From: Mucilaginibacter sp. SJ
GTDB lineage: Bacteria; Bacteroidota; Bacteroidia; Sphingobacteriales; Sphingobacteriaceae
Direction: 5' to 3'
NCBI RefSeq assembly: GCF_028993635.1
Contig: NZ_CP118631.1
Location: 4,092,001-4,156,000 of the forward strand
Length of the DNA: 64,000 nt
The notes beneath the pieces are model-generated. The model did no database searches and was not told the DNA's origin. It saw only the letters and a program-made list of their open reading frames with translations. Both the position numbers and the translations under genes were made by a program. Shown piece after piece: positions 51,140-59,747 of the stretch (its first letter is position 1; every line of letters begins with the position of its first letter).

Positions 51140-51476
51140 CAAATAGAATTAAATTGAAAGTTGCAAAGATATAAACTCATAACGTAGCAGGTTTATTATG
51201 AAGTATAAAAATTGAAGCCTTATTGTGTTTTAAACATTTTGTAGTTATTTTAGCCCAACGCCTAAAACAATTGATGTAATAATTTTTTAAAAAATCATAT
51301 TTTTAGTGTTTTAACGTTCAATATGTTAACCATTAAGGATAAACGCATCTGTATATACTTGCAGGAAAGCGCTTTACATCAATTAACAGTTGATATTTCG
51401 TTAAAAACTAAACACTATGGCTAAGCTTTTGTTATACCACTTGCTTAACTATGCTAAAACTTAACATTTAATTGCT
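51140..51476. other. Long leader or promoter region of the coiled-coil gene
   Basis: A stretch of 337 AT-rich bases lies between two divergent genes. A weak -7-like TATACTTG occurs at 51354-51361 on the plus strand, without a convincing -33 element. No gene or repeat is recognised. Confidence 0.35.
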
Positions 51477-52394
51477 ATGGAAAACCAATCTGGGCAACAA
51501 CAACCTAAGAAAAACTCAAACGTCATTTATTTTCTTATTGTAGTAGTGCTTGCTTTATTGGGTACCGATGTGTATCTGTACCTGCAAAAAAACAACTCCG
51601 ATAAAAAAATAGTTTATCAGCATGATGAGCAAACAAGGCTGCAAACCGAGCTCGACAGTCTTGAATCGCAGGTTGAACAGGTCACTGCAGGCAAAGCCAA
51701 GATGACCGCGGCACTAACCGCCAAAAACGATTCGTTAAAATCTACCATTAAAGTTTTGAGGGCTAAACTGGCCAAAGGTAAACTTACCGCACAAGAACTT
51801 GCCAAAGTACAGGAGGATGTAAAACAACTCCGTTATTTTGTAACCAAGTATACTGCCGACATTGATGAGCTCAAAAAACAGAACACATCGCTCACCACCG
51901 AAAGGGATACTTTAAAAACCAATTTGGCAACGGTTGCCAAAAAGGTGGATACGCTATCCAAACAAAATGAGGATCTTGGTGCTAAGGTGAAAGTAGCCCA
52001 GGCACTCAAGCTGGCAACATCAGATGTGGTGGCCTATAAAATAAAAGGCAGCGGAAAAGAGGTTGATGTAACCCGTGCAAACCCAGCCAAAAAACTGAAG
52101 ATCAACTTCACTGTGGCCAGCAATACTCTGGCTACAAAAGCTATGCATGATATTTATGTACGCGTCATTGATCCAACCGGAAACCTGATTACAGCACCTG
52201 ATTCAGGAACTTTCAGCGCCGATGGCCAGGACCTGCAATACACCTACAAAACATCCATTGATTTTAAGGATGATGGCACACAATACACCATCGACTGGAT
52301 AAACCCAACCCTGCCATTCCAGAAAGGCACTTATACCATTATGCTTTATGCTGATGGCGGTACTATGGGCAAAACAGGCATTACACTTAAATAA
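51477..52394 (+). CDS. Membrane-anchored coiled-coil protein of unknown function
   Basis: The 305-residue protein has a short cytoplasmic tail, one TM helix (about 17-35, VIYFLIVVVLALLGTDVYLY), and a long coiled coil (about 45-180) rich in Leu, Lys and Glu. A C-terminal domain (about 195-305) is predicted to be all-beta (KLKINFTVASNTLATKAMHD and TYTIMLYADGG). The topology suggests a periplasmic rod carrying a beta-sandwich. I know such proteins only as hypothetical in Sphingobacteriaceae. It is followed by an exceptionally strong terminator. Confidence 0.8.
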   Translation: MENQSGQQQPKKNSNVIYFLIVVVLALLGTDVYLYLQKNNSDKKIVYQHDEQTRLQTELDSLESQVEQVTAGKAKMTAALTAKNDSLKSTIKVLRAKLAKGKLTAQELAKVQEDVKQLRYFVTKYTADIDELKKQNTSLTTERDTLKTNLATVAKKVDTLSKQNEDLGAKVKVAQALKLATSDVVAYKIKGSGKEVDVTRANPAKKLKINFTVASNTLATKAMHDIYVRVIDPTGNLITAPDSGTFSADGQDLQYTYKTSIDFKDDGTQYTIDWINPTLPFQKGTYTIMLYADGGTMGKTGITLK

Positions 52395-52433
52395 TCATCG
52401 GCACTAATTTTTCGAATTAGGTCGAATTTCAGG

Positions 52434-52486
52434 AATTACAAGAAGAGGCCCGGTTTGCGTAGCAAACCGGGCCTCTTCTTGTAATT
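52434..52486. terminator. Perfect 25-bp terminator hairpin
   Basis: The arms 52434-52458 and 52462-52486 are perfectly complementary over 25 bases with loop GTA. The GC-rich core (GAGGCCCGGTTTGC) and A/T-rich outer ends suit termination in both directions between convergent genes. Confidence 0.92.
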
Positions 52487-52522
52487 GATATTCCAAAAGA
52501 AACGTTATTATAATAGTGATCA

Positions 52523-53725
52523 TTACATTTTCATCAGCGCCGGGCTTATTCTTAAATAAACTTCAAACCCAACAGGCGTGCTACCATAAAGCGGCTTTAA
52601 CGCCGATGGTGAAACATTGAGCGTAGCCTGTACACCGCCGGTAACATTGGTGTTTTTGAAGCTGCTTAAAATATGGTTTGCGCCCAGGGTTAAAGCATTG
52701 ATATTAAAGTTGAGGTTAAGCGGGTAGGCATCGTGCATGTCCAGTTCTTCGGCGTCTTTTTGCACAAATTCATATCGGCCATAAACAGCGGTTTTATTGA
52801 GCTGTAAAGTATTCTCCAATAAAACGGACGGCTGCGTTTTATGATTGTCCGAATAATGGTTTTGTCCGTAAACCAGTGTAGTTGCTACATAGCTGTTTTT
52901 GCTTAACATTTTGGTATGGATGGCTGATGCAGTGAACCTGTTGACGTTTTGCCCCGGCTCAGTTTCTTCCGCGCTGTGGATCCATCCGTCTGATACCTGC
53001 AGGGCCCACTCTTTGGATGGATTATAGGATAAACGGGCCGAGTATGAGTCAAACCGCATTTTATCAAAATCATAGCGGTGCTCATCCGGCTCACGGCCGG
53101 TAAATATGGATCCTTCCAGCTTTACATTTTTGATACGGAAGCCCAATGTTGCGACACCAAAAGTGATATGTGTAGCATCCTGATAATGATGACCAAGCGG
53201 CGCATCGGGGTCATTGATGGCCGAAAGGCGGTGCATAAACACTGGCGGACCTAAAGCCGGCTCTCCCGGGTAACCGAAGGAGAGATAGAGATCAGCATCC
53301 TTAGCCACGCGCTGGGTATAAGCTACGCTCAACTCAGCAAAAAGATCATGCGGGTGCTGTTTGTCGACCAATTTTTGTCCTTTGTATGATTCGCCGGTTT
53401 GATAGAGTAGCGGGTAACCGCCATTGCCCACCAAAAAAGGATCGAACGAGAACATGGTATTAATGGAGAACAGCCCATTATTGCCTACTTTTCGCTGGGT
53501 CATGAACATAAGCCAGTTGGGTACATCAATCCTGTTACTGCCACCTCTCTTGCCCGAATTAAACAGGTCCTGGTTGTTATACCGCGCAAAAAAGCTACCA
53601 TGTACCATGCTCATCCATTTTTTACCATGGATCATGTAGGCATACAGTGGCGTTTCATCAGGCACCCATGAAGTACCCGAACCATCGCGGTTCATGGGTA
53701 GATCACGCGAGAACTGGCTGGTCAT
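52523..53725 (-). CDS. Outer-membrane barrel-like protein lacking its signal peptide
   Basis: The frame of 400 residues starts MTSQFSRDLPMNRDGSGTSW and shows alternating beta strands with aromatic girdles (YAYMIHGKKWMSMVHGSFF, YNPSKEWALQVSDGW), the pattern of an outer-membrane beta-barrel. It has no signal peptide. The 63-residue ORF immediately before it has one and ends in the overlap ATGA. A tandem 5-bp duplication (53723-53732) lies exactly at the junction; removing one copy would fuse the two into a single secreted protein. The frame is therefore probably the main part of a frameshifted gene, unless coupling or slippage rescues it. Confidence 0.75.
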   Translation of the reverse strand: MTSQFSRDLPMNRDGSGTSWVPDETPLYAYMIHGKKWMSMVHGSFFARYNNQDLFNSGKRGGSNRIDVPNWLMFMTQRKVGNNGLFSINTMFSFDPFLVGNGGYPLLYQTGESYKGQKLVDKQHPHDLFAELSVAYTQRVAKDADLYLSFGYPGEPALGPPVFMHRLSAINDPDAPLGHHYQDATHITFGVATLGFRIKNVKLEGSIFTGREPDEHRYDFDKMRFDSYSARLSYNPSKEWALQVSDGWIHSAEETEPGQNVNRFTASAIHTKMLSKNSYVATTLVYGQNHYSDNHKTQPSVLLENTLQLNKTAVYGRYEFVQKDAEELDMHDAYPLNLNFNINALTLGANHILSSFKNTNVTGGVQATLNVSPSALKPLYGSTPVGFEVYLRISPALMKM

Positions 53726-53913
53726 ATCATATGGTGCATAGGCGTATCCTTTTTCATATTGCCCATATCCATACCATCCATAACCATAGGTTTGGTGCTG
53801 TTCATGCGCATATTCTTTTTTGTGGTATCGCTCATCTTCATATCGTGATGGTGCTGGGCGGATGCGCCCACGGCAGCCAGGCTTAGGGCAACGAACACAA
53901 TATATGCTTTCAT
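53722..53913 (-). CDS. Signal peptide plus Met/His-rich segment, probable 5' part of the barrel gene
   Basis: The 63 residues hold a clean signal peptide (MKAYIVFVALSLAAVGASA) and then a Met/His-rich stretch (QHHHDMKMSD, then MVMDGMDMGNMKK and PMHHMI) of the kind that binds copper or silver. The ORF ends four bases inside the next one. The most economical reading is that it is the N-terminus of the barrel protein, separated by the 5-bp duplication. As a free peptide it could still be exported and bind metal. Confidence 0.65.
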   Translation of the reverse strand: MKAYIVFVALSLAAVGASAQHHHDMKMSDTTKKNMRMNSTKPMVMDGMDMGNMKKDTPMHHMI

Positions 53914-53925
53914 AGTAGTGTAGGG

Positions 53926-54726
53926 TTAAAGATTAAAAAAGTTGTACTCCAGTCTGATGAGGTACATATTTTTAGTATTCCGTTGCATATCATTATAGAT
54001 AGGTGTACGGTACGAGAAATCCAGCCGGCAGGTACTGTTAAAGATCAGTTGCAAAGCGGGTGCAACATCCAAATAACTTTCGCTATGCCCTGGGTTGGTT
54101 TTGCCCAGCAGTTCACAATACAAGTTTAAATTTACCTGCTTGTAGTCGCGATAATTACGTGGTAAAAGCAAATAGCCGCCAGATAAGGTATAAGCCGCGG
54201 CATTACGTACGCTATTGGTTGAAATTTCATAGTTCCCGCTGTTATTAAATGCCCGCAAATAGCTTGCCGAACCCGAAAGCGCCAGTTTATGCAGTAACTG
54301 AGTGAAAACCACCCCGCCCTGTGCTCCGCTGTTATCCCCTTCCAAAGTGATTTCACGGTTGATTACGGGATTGTTGATGCTTGATAGTTTTGCAAAAAAT
54401 GCCCCCCTGAAATGCTTTTGAACGGTATCGATAGATAAAAAACGGTATTTAGCATACACACTTCCGCCTTCAAAATGTTGATTATTGCTGTAATAATCGG
54501 ACATGTAAACCGAGCCGTGTACCATAAGGTGGCGATTAACGCCATACATGGCTTCAATAGTGCTACGGTTTTTATATGTTGGAGTAAAATACCCTTGATT
54601 TTCAACACGAATGCCCAATGAGCCGGTTGCCATATTGCTGGCCGGCTCTGTATTTACATACAACTCTTGTGCAAATAATGGGCAAGCCATTGTCAAAAGG
54701 CAAACAGCCAATATGATCTTCTTCAT
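53926..54726 (-). CDS. Predicted outer-membrane barrel protein, 266 aa
   Basis: A signal peptide (MKKIILAVCLLTMACPLFAQ) is followed by repeated amphipathic beta strands and a C-terminal aromatic strand (YLIRLEYNFFNL), which fits an outer-membrane barrel of about 10-12 strands. I do not recognise the family. It lies 12 bases upstream of the split Met/His-rich gene and 24 bases downstream of the heavy-metal-domain gene, on the same strand, which ties it to metal handling. Confidence 0.78.
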   Translation of the reverse strand: MKKIILAVCLLTMACPLFAQELYVNTEPASNMATGSLGIRVENQGYFTPTYKNRSTIEAMYGVNRHLMVHGSVYMSDYYSNNQHFEGGSVYAKYRFLSIDTVQKHFRGAFFAKLSSINNPVINREITLEGDNSGAQGGVVFTQLLHKLALSGSASYLRAFNNSGNYEISTNSVRNAAAYTLSGGYLLLPRNYRDYKQVNLNLYCELLGKTNPGHSESYLDVAPALQLIFNSTCRLDFSYRTPIYNDMQRNTKNMYLIRLEYNFFNL

Positions 54727-54750
54727 AAAAAATGATGTTAAATGAAGAAC

Positions 54751-55251
54751 TTATATTGCTAAATGATAAACGCGACCACTTGCAGGGGCTGTGTCGGTAA
54801 CCTGGCCAAGGTATTTCTTTGATACCGATTTGGGTGCGAAACCATTGTCAACCACGGTAAAGCTCACATCGCCGGTGAATGATTTATCGGCAGCGTTAAG
54901 CAGGCGGTAAGTATCGCCCCCGTAGTTAAATGCATTTTCAGCAACTTTGGTATTGGCAAAATTATAAGTGGCTTTTAAACTGTTAACCGAAAATCCAGAA
55001 CCCTGAACCTTTTTGCTGATCTGCTCGAAATTTACCGGAACGTCATTTTTAAAGGTAATGAGGTAAGTGTTACGGATCAGATCAGTTTTGATTTCGCCAA
55101 TAAAGGGCAGGGTGCGTAATGCTTTTTCGGTTGATTTGGCGCATAGTGCGCAGGTAAGGCCGCTAACCTGGAGTTCGGCTTTGGTAAATTGAGCTTTAGC
55201 TGCTGTTACAGAAAGCGCGAATATGATGATGAATATTTTTAAAGTTTTCAT
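54751..55251 (-). CDS. Secreted heavy-metal-associated (HMA) domain protein
   Basis: The 166-residue protein has a signal peptide (1-20, SVTAAKA) and a ferredoxin-like HMA domain (about 22-90). Its metal site is GLTCALCAKS, with Cys34 and Cys37 in the CxxC arrangement of copper chaperones. A second, unassigned domain follows (about 95-166). Cytosolic copper chaperones lack a signal peptide, so this one should carry Cu(I), or another soft metal, in the periplasm. It lies 69 bases after the HYC_CC_PP-like gene. Confidence 0.85.
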   Translation of the reverse strand: MKTLKIFIIIFALSVTAAKAQFTKAELQVSGLTCALCAKSTEKALRTLPFIGEIKTDLIRNTYLITFKNDVPVNFEQISKKVQGSGFSVNSLKATYNFANTKVAENAFNYGGDTYRLLNAADKSFTGDVSFTVVDNGFAPKSVSKKYLGQVTDTAPASGRVYHLAI

Positions 55252-55320
55252 GTTGATCGTGTAATTAATTGTTAGAGAATAAACTGCTGATAAGGTTTAC
55301 CGGGTTTAACAATTAACAGA

Positions 55321-55710
55321 TCAAATGCGGAAAATACAGTTGCGGATAAATGTGGCGATACCCTGAACTGATGGATCGGGCGGGCCGCGGTCATAAAATT
55401 TGTCGGAAGAAGAAGATGGCAAGGCCGGAAATAGGCTATCGAACGACCAGCTTGGCAGTTCAAAGCCAAACATCTTTGCTAAAAAGGAAGTTGATTCGCC
55501 CTGGTGAGCGTCTTTTACTTTTACTTCAACCTGTTTATCCTTGCAGCATTTCATTTTGCCGCCTTTTTGGTCCATTTTGCAGTTAACAGCCGGGGCATCA
55601 ATTTTTACAGATGCTACATAGTCGCCGCAAACATGGAAATTAAGAGCAAAGCCCAATACTGTAACCGTGTACAGCATAGTGAGTAATATCGCTCCTGATC
55701 TTTTTACCAT
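55321..55710 (-). CDS. HYC_CC_PP-type small secreted protein
   Basis: The 129-residue protein has an N-terminal hydrophobic signal (about 6-25), then FHVCGDYVASV, KMKCCKDKQVEV and a late PPDP segment. This order (His-x-Cys, Cys-Cys, Pro-Pro) is the hallmark of the HYC_CC_PP family named for Bacteroidota. These are exported proteins of unknown role, often beside metal-resistance genes. The paired Cys, with one more Cys near the end, could bind a metal ion. It is the first gene of the metal-handling cluster. Confidence 0.75.
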   Translation of the reverse strand: MVKRSGAILLTMLYTVTVLGFALNFHVCGDYVASVKIDAPAVNCKMDQKGGKMKCCKDKQVEVKVKDAHQGESTSFLAKMFGFELPSWSFDSLFPALPSSSSDKFYDRGPPDPSVQGIATFIRNCIFRI

Positions 55711-55812
55711 ACTGCAAAAGTAGGTGATTAACTTGTTGATTACAAAATGTTTTTATCAGTTGGGATAACACATTGTTTAACAAATGTGCAAATAGTGATT
55801 TTGGCATATACC

Positions 55813-55840
55813 AAAAAGCCCCGGCTTTGCGCCGGGGACT
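55813..55840 (-). terminator. Terminator of the OmpA-lipoprotein gene
   Basis: CCCCGGC (55819-55825) pairs with GCCGGGG (55831-55837) around TTTGC, and the minus strand continues CTTTTTGG. It lies 44 bases beyond the OmpA-gene stop. The stretch between them contains the 24-base segment shared with the susC leader. Confidence 0.88.
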
Positions 55841-55849
55841 TCTTCTTTA

Positions 55850-55873
55850 AACTATTAACTGATCTTATTATTA
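55850..55873 (-). ncRNA. Candidate 3'UTR-derived antisense segment against susC
   Basis: Read on the minus strand, this segment of the OmpA-gene 3'UTR is the exact reverse complement of plus-strand 38563-38586, the susC leader just before its start codon. It begins seven bases after the stop codon and is followed by a Rho-independent terminator, the usual layout of a 3'UTR-derived small RNA. Whether a stable short RNA is made is inference. Confidence 0.4.
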
Positions 55874-55880
55874 CGCGGTG

Positions 55881-56561
55881 TTACTGGGCAGCCTGTTTTG
55901 CCTGCTCCTTCATTTTTTCGTTTGCCACAATGGTGATCTCAACCCTGCGGTTTTGTGCGCGGCCATCGGCAGTTGTATTATCGGCAATTGGTTCGCTTTC
56001 GCCTTTGCCGGTCACTGTCATACGTGACGACGCTACATTGCCCGCAGCTAAGTATGATTTTACAGCATCGGCCCTTTTTACCGAAAGGGTTTGATTGTAA
56101 CTGTCAGACCCTGTATTGTCAGTATGGCCAATGATAGTGATATTAGTTTCCGGATTTTTTTGTAACGAAGCTGCAAGGTTTTGCAGGTTAGTTTGCGCGG
56201 CAGGTTTCAAATCTGATTTATCGGTATCAAACAAAATACCTGAATCAAATTTAACCAAAATACCTTCACCTTCGCGGGTTACTGTGGCGCCCGGCACTGT
56301 TTGTTTAATTTCGGCAGCCTGCCTGTCCATGTTACGGCCGATAAAAGCACCTGCGGTACCACCTACAGCACCACCTATAATAGCACCTAAAGCGGTATTA
56401 CCGGCAGCTTTACCAATAAACGCACCTACTGTACCACCGGCACCTGCGCCAATGGCAGCACCTTTTTGTGTTTTTGTAAGCGAATTACATCCTGAGCCTA
56501 ATATGCCTGCTGTAGCTAATGCTATACCAAGGGTGGCTACTTTTAATTTAAGCGTTCTCAT
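55881..56561 (-). CDS. OmpA-family lipoprotein with glycine-zipper
   Basis: This is a 226-residue lipoprotein (lipobox GSGC, Cys25). A glycine-zipper segment (about 34-80, AAIGAGAGGTVGAFIGKAAG and a second copy) precedes a C-terminal OmpA-like peptidoglycan-binding domain (about 105-215). That domain has FDTDKSDLKP, IGHTDNTGS and GKGESEPIADN with ADGRAQNRRVEI; the Asp and Arg that hold diaminopimelate are present. It links the outer membrane to the cell wall. It is transcribed alone and is a candidate source of a small RNA from its 3'UTR. Confidence 0.93.
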   Translation of the reverse strand: MRTLKLKVATLGIALATAGILGSGCNSLTKTQKGAAIGAGAGGTVGAFIGKAAGNTALGAIIGGAVGGTAGAFIGRNMDRQAAEIKQTVPGATVTREGEGILVKFDSGILFDTDKSDLKPAAQTNLQNLAASLQKNPETNITIIGHTDNTGSDSYNQTLSVKRADAVKSYLAAGNVASSRMTVTGKGESEPIADNTTADGRAQNRRVEITIVANEKMKEQAKQAAQ

Positions 56562-56817
56562 CGTACTTGTATAATTATGTTATACCGTACTTTTACAAAG
56601 CAGATGCCAAAAAAAGCTGATGGCAGTATTATGGACTGCTTCCTTAAAAAGAATATCCTCCATCAATCACAGCAACATTTTTTTAATGATAAGTAAAGTT
56701 AATTTCAATGAAGTAAAGAATGTGTGGGTATTGATTTTTGCAACACTGCCCGATTTTTAGTACAAAGCAGCAGTAAAACTTTTGCTACAGTACAATTTGG
56801 CATGCCTTTTTGCAGTT

Positions 56818-58152
56818 TTAGGAAATTACTATCAACGTAGCCGGGAAAATAAGTTTAAAGGTGCTTCCTTTATCTTTTTCAGAAATTACATTGATTTCAA
56901 TATCGTGAAAGGCTGCTATTGATTTTACAATAGGCAGGCCCAGTCCAAAGCTATCTTGTTGTAATGACTGTCTGAATTTTTTAAAGCGGTTAAAGATCAG
57001 CGGGATGGCGTCTTCATCTATACCGATGCCGGTATCAGCTATACTGATCATATATTTATCATTTACGGCAATGCCTGTTACCTTAATACTGCCACTCTCA
57101 TGATTGTATTTAATGGCATTGTTAATAAGGTTAAAAAACAGGTTAAAGAGTAAAAATTTATTGATGTTGACAAAATGCCAGTTGTCAGGTATCGACATTT
57201 CGTAGCTGATGTTTTTATCCTGCAGGCGAATGGAGATCTCATCATAAACCTCCTGTAATAGTTCGGATACCGATACCTTGTCTTCTTTTAAAAACTGTTC
57301 GTTTTCTATCTGGGAAATGAGCAGCAGCGTTTTCGTAATGCTCTTCAACCGGTTCAGGATCTTTTGCATTTCCAATAACCTGCCTTTAAGCTCATCGTTG
57401 ATATCCTCCTCCTCAAACATATTCTCGATTTTTGACTGAAGAATAGAGATCGGTGTCATAAGCTCATGCGATGCGTTGGAAATAAACTCCCGCTCTTTAT
57501 GAAATTTATCCGCAATGGTTTCAATCATGTTATGGATACTGATATCCAGGTGCTGAAAATCAGATGTGGTAGTACGTACCTGCCGGTAGGTATGAAAATT
57601 AGGGAATTTTTGCCCTACAAGCTTGGTTTTAATAATAAGCCGTAAAGGCTTAAGTACATAGGTTGAATATACCTGGTCGGCCAGTACGGTCAGCAAAATC
57701 ATTCCCAGCAATACCTGGAAGGCTATATTTTGCAGCGGGACACTGGTTTCATCCAAAGTATCTACACTTTTGCCAATTTCCAGCAGGTAATTTTTGTTCT
57801 TAACCTTAAAGGTATGGCTTAATATGCGATACTCTAAAGTGTCTCCCTCACTAAAAAGGCGCTTACCCCTTTTTATAGTATCCAGAAAATAATCGGGATC
57901 AACCTCATCCAGGCTGATATATTCCTCTTTAAGCGGGAGGTAGCTGCCGTAGCCTTCGCCGTTTTCGATGTAGGTTTCAATGCCCTTGCTTTTTACAATT
58001 TGCAGCAGCTTGTTTTTTTGTTTGATAAGCTTGCTGTCGACATAATTACGGCTGATATTTTTGATCAATACAGGAACAAGCAATACAAACAGTATCACAA
58101 TAACCAACTTGGAGATGGCGTTAAAAAGTGTAAGTTTTGTTCCTAATTTCAA
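56818..58152 (-). CDS. Sensor histidine kinase, OmpR-partner type
   Basis: The 444-residue kinase has two TM helices (about 12-32 and 143-160) around a 110-residue periplasmic sensor domain, then a HAMP-like linker. The HisKA domain with SHELMTPISILQSK gives phospho-acceptor His229. HATPase_c has NLINNAIKYN, DTGIGID and GLGLPIVKSI. The start is TTG at 58152, four bases after the response regulator stop; no ATG is closer. It is downstream of the barrel and regulator genes in one run of genes. Confidence 0.92.
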   Translation of the reverse strand: MKLGTKLTLFNAISKLVIVILFVLLVPVLIKNISRNYVDSKLIKQKNKLLQIVKSKGIETYIENGEGYGSYLPLKEEYISLDEVDPDYFLDTIKRGKRLFSEGDTLEYRILSHTFKVKNKNYLLEIGKSVDTLDETSVPLQNIAFQVLLGMILLTVLADQVYSTYVLKPLRLIIKTKLVGQKFPNFHTYRQVRTTTSDFQHLDISIHNMIETIADKFHKEREFISNASHELMTPISILQSKIENMFEEEDINDELKGRLLEMQKILNRLKSITKTLLLISQIENEQFLKEDKVSVSELLQEVYDEISIRLQDKNISYEMSIPDNWHFVNINKFLLFNLFFNLINNAIKYNHESGSIKVTGIAVNDKYMISIADTGIGIDEDAIPLIFNRFKKFRQSLQQDSFGLGLPIVKSIAAFHDIEINVISEKDKGSTFKLIFPATLIVIS

Positions 58153-58156
58153 ATAC

Positions 58157-58840
58157 TCAGGCGTTGATCTTTATTTTATAGCCCAAACCGCGTACCGTTT
58201 CCAGCCAGTCGGGCGGGGCAAAGGCATTTAATTTTTTACGGATATTTTTAATATGCGCGTCAATATAATTGCTGTCGTAATCATTGTTCACCACGCTGCC
58301 CCAGATATGCTCGCTCAGCTGCATGCGGGTAAGCGTACGGTTTTTATGTAAAATTAAATAGGCTATGAGGTCAAATTCTTTTTTGGTAATGGTATTAACA
58401 ACGCTGTTGTAGTAGGATATAGTACGTGCGGTAAGGTCGATCAGGAAGCCGCCCAGTTCAACAATGTTATTTTTAACCCCAAACTTACGTCTGATGATGG
58501 CTTGCATACGGCTTTGCAGCTCAAGCAACGAAAAAGGTTTAGGCAGATAATCGTCGGCGCCAAGGTCGAGGCCTTTGATCCGGTCGTTGATCTCTGCACG
58601 GGCGGTGAGTATGATACATGCCGCCTCCGAATTAGTCTTTTTTGATTCCCTGAGCAGGTCAAGGCCGTCATAATCGGGCAGGCCCAGGTCTATCAATATA
58701 AAATCATACAGATTTGTGGCAATTTTTTCGGATGCCGAAGTGCCGTCAAAACAAACCTCGCAGATATAGTTATAGTTTGAAAGAAAAATTTCCAGTTCGT
58801 GGGCAAGTGCTGTTTCGTCTTCTATTATTAAAACATTCAT
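58157..58840 (-). CDS. OmpR-family response regulator
   Basis: The receiver domain has acidic residues at 7-8, phospho-acceptor Asp51 in LIDLGLPDYDG, and LPKPFSLLEL with the conserved Lys near 101. The C-terminal winged-helix DNA-binding domain (about 128-225) ends YIDAHIKNIRKKL and VRGLGYKI. It precedes the kinase by four bases and follows the barrel gene by nine. It probably controls this cluster. Confidence 0.94.
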   Translation of the reverse strand: MNVLIIEDETALAHELEIFLSNYNYICEVCFDGTSASEKIATNLYDFILIDLGLPDYDGLDLLRESKKTNSEAACIILTARAEINDRIKGLDLGADDYLPKPFSLLELQSRMQAIIRRKFGVKNNIVELGGFLIDLTARTISYYNSVVNTITKKEFDLIAYLILHKNRTLTRMQLSEHIWGSVVNNDYDSNYIDAHIKNIRKKLNAFAPPDWLETVRGLGYKIKINA

Positions 58841-58849
58841 GTATTATGA

Positions 58850-59722
58850 CTAATAAAAAACGTAGTAAAAAGTTAAATTATAAAATGACTCGCGCCGGTT
58901 AAGCAATACTCCTTCTACGTTAACTGGGATAGAATATTTGTACGAAAATTCAAACGTATAATGCGGCCGGTTATAAGCCACCGGGATTTTGAAGCTGTAA
59001 TTAAGCATGTTGAACCGGCGGTTACGGCTCGCATAACGCGGGTCATATTGTATAGAAATATTGGCGGCCTCGTCCCTGAAATGATGATCAAGTGAATAGC
59101 GCTGAACAAAATTCTGCGTGCCCAGGATAAAATTAAAGGAAGGGTTAAAGGAAAGAAAATCCTGGTCGTCAAAAATGCTCCAGCTGCTTTCCCAGTATTT
59201 TGAATTACTTACTGTTAAAAAAATATCGTTCGATTTGCCGAAAAGATAATCAAGCACGGCGCTTGTTTTCAGGTAATGCCAATCGTATGAGTTTTTAAAA
59301 TTGATATCATTTGAGGACGCCGACTTGATAACCTGCGCTGCATCCCTGGCAAAAAAGAACCGGGTATAACTTGCAGAGCCGGAAAAAGCCTTTGAAAATT
59401 TATAAAAATACCCTCCGCCCAAATCAACCTCATCGACAGGGGCATAACCCAAAACCTTAAAAGCCGAGCCATATAAAAAGATACCCGACTTGGTATTATA
59501 AATCAGATCGGCAGTAACAAAAGGATATTTTACCGGGCCGGTACGACCAAAAAACAGCACGTCGCTGCCATAACTTACCCCGGCCGAAATTGACCGTTTA
59601 CGAATAATGGTGTCAGAATCGGCTACTAAGGGATGCTTACCGGCAAAAAGGCGCAAATCAGTACCTGCACCAAATGCGGTACTGCTTGCAGCTATAAAAA
59701 AAAGTAAGCAAAAGTATTTCAT
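58850..59722 (-). CDS. Predicted outer-membrane barrel protein, 290 aa
   Basis: The frame is open upstream, but the ATG at 59722 gives a proper signal peptide (MKYFCLLFFIAASSTAFGA). The mature chain is a series of amphipathic beta strands (VKYPFVTADLIYNTKSGIFL, YFYKFSKAFSGSASYTRFFF) and ends NLTFYYVFY, typical of an outer-membrane barrel. I do not recognise a named family. It lies nine bases before the response regulator, so the two-component system and the barrel are probably one transcript. Confidence 0.78.
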   Translation of the reverse strand: MKYFCLLFFIAASSTAFGAGTDLRLFAGKHPLVADSDTIIRKRSISAGVSYGSDVLFFGRTGPVKYPFVTADLIYNTKSGIFLYGSAFKVLGYAPVDEVDLGGGYFYKFSKAFSGSASYTRFFFARDAAQVIKSASSNDINFKNSYDWHYLKTSAVLDYLFGKSNDIFLTVSNSKYWESSWSIFDDQDFLSFNPSFNFILGTQNFVQRYSLDHHFRDEAANISIQYDPRYASRNRRFNMLNYSFKIPVAYNRPHYTFEFSYKYSIPVNVEGVLLNRRESFYNLTFYYVFY

Positions 59723-59747
59723 CAATATGGTAAATTGTTTAACCTGT

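Noticed and set aside
53647..53886. Plus-strand frame opposite the Met/His-rich segment
   Set aside because: Its His-rich look comes from the complement of Met/His codons; the minus-strand frame has a true signal peptide.
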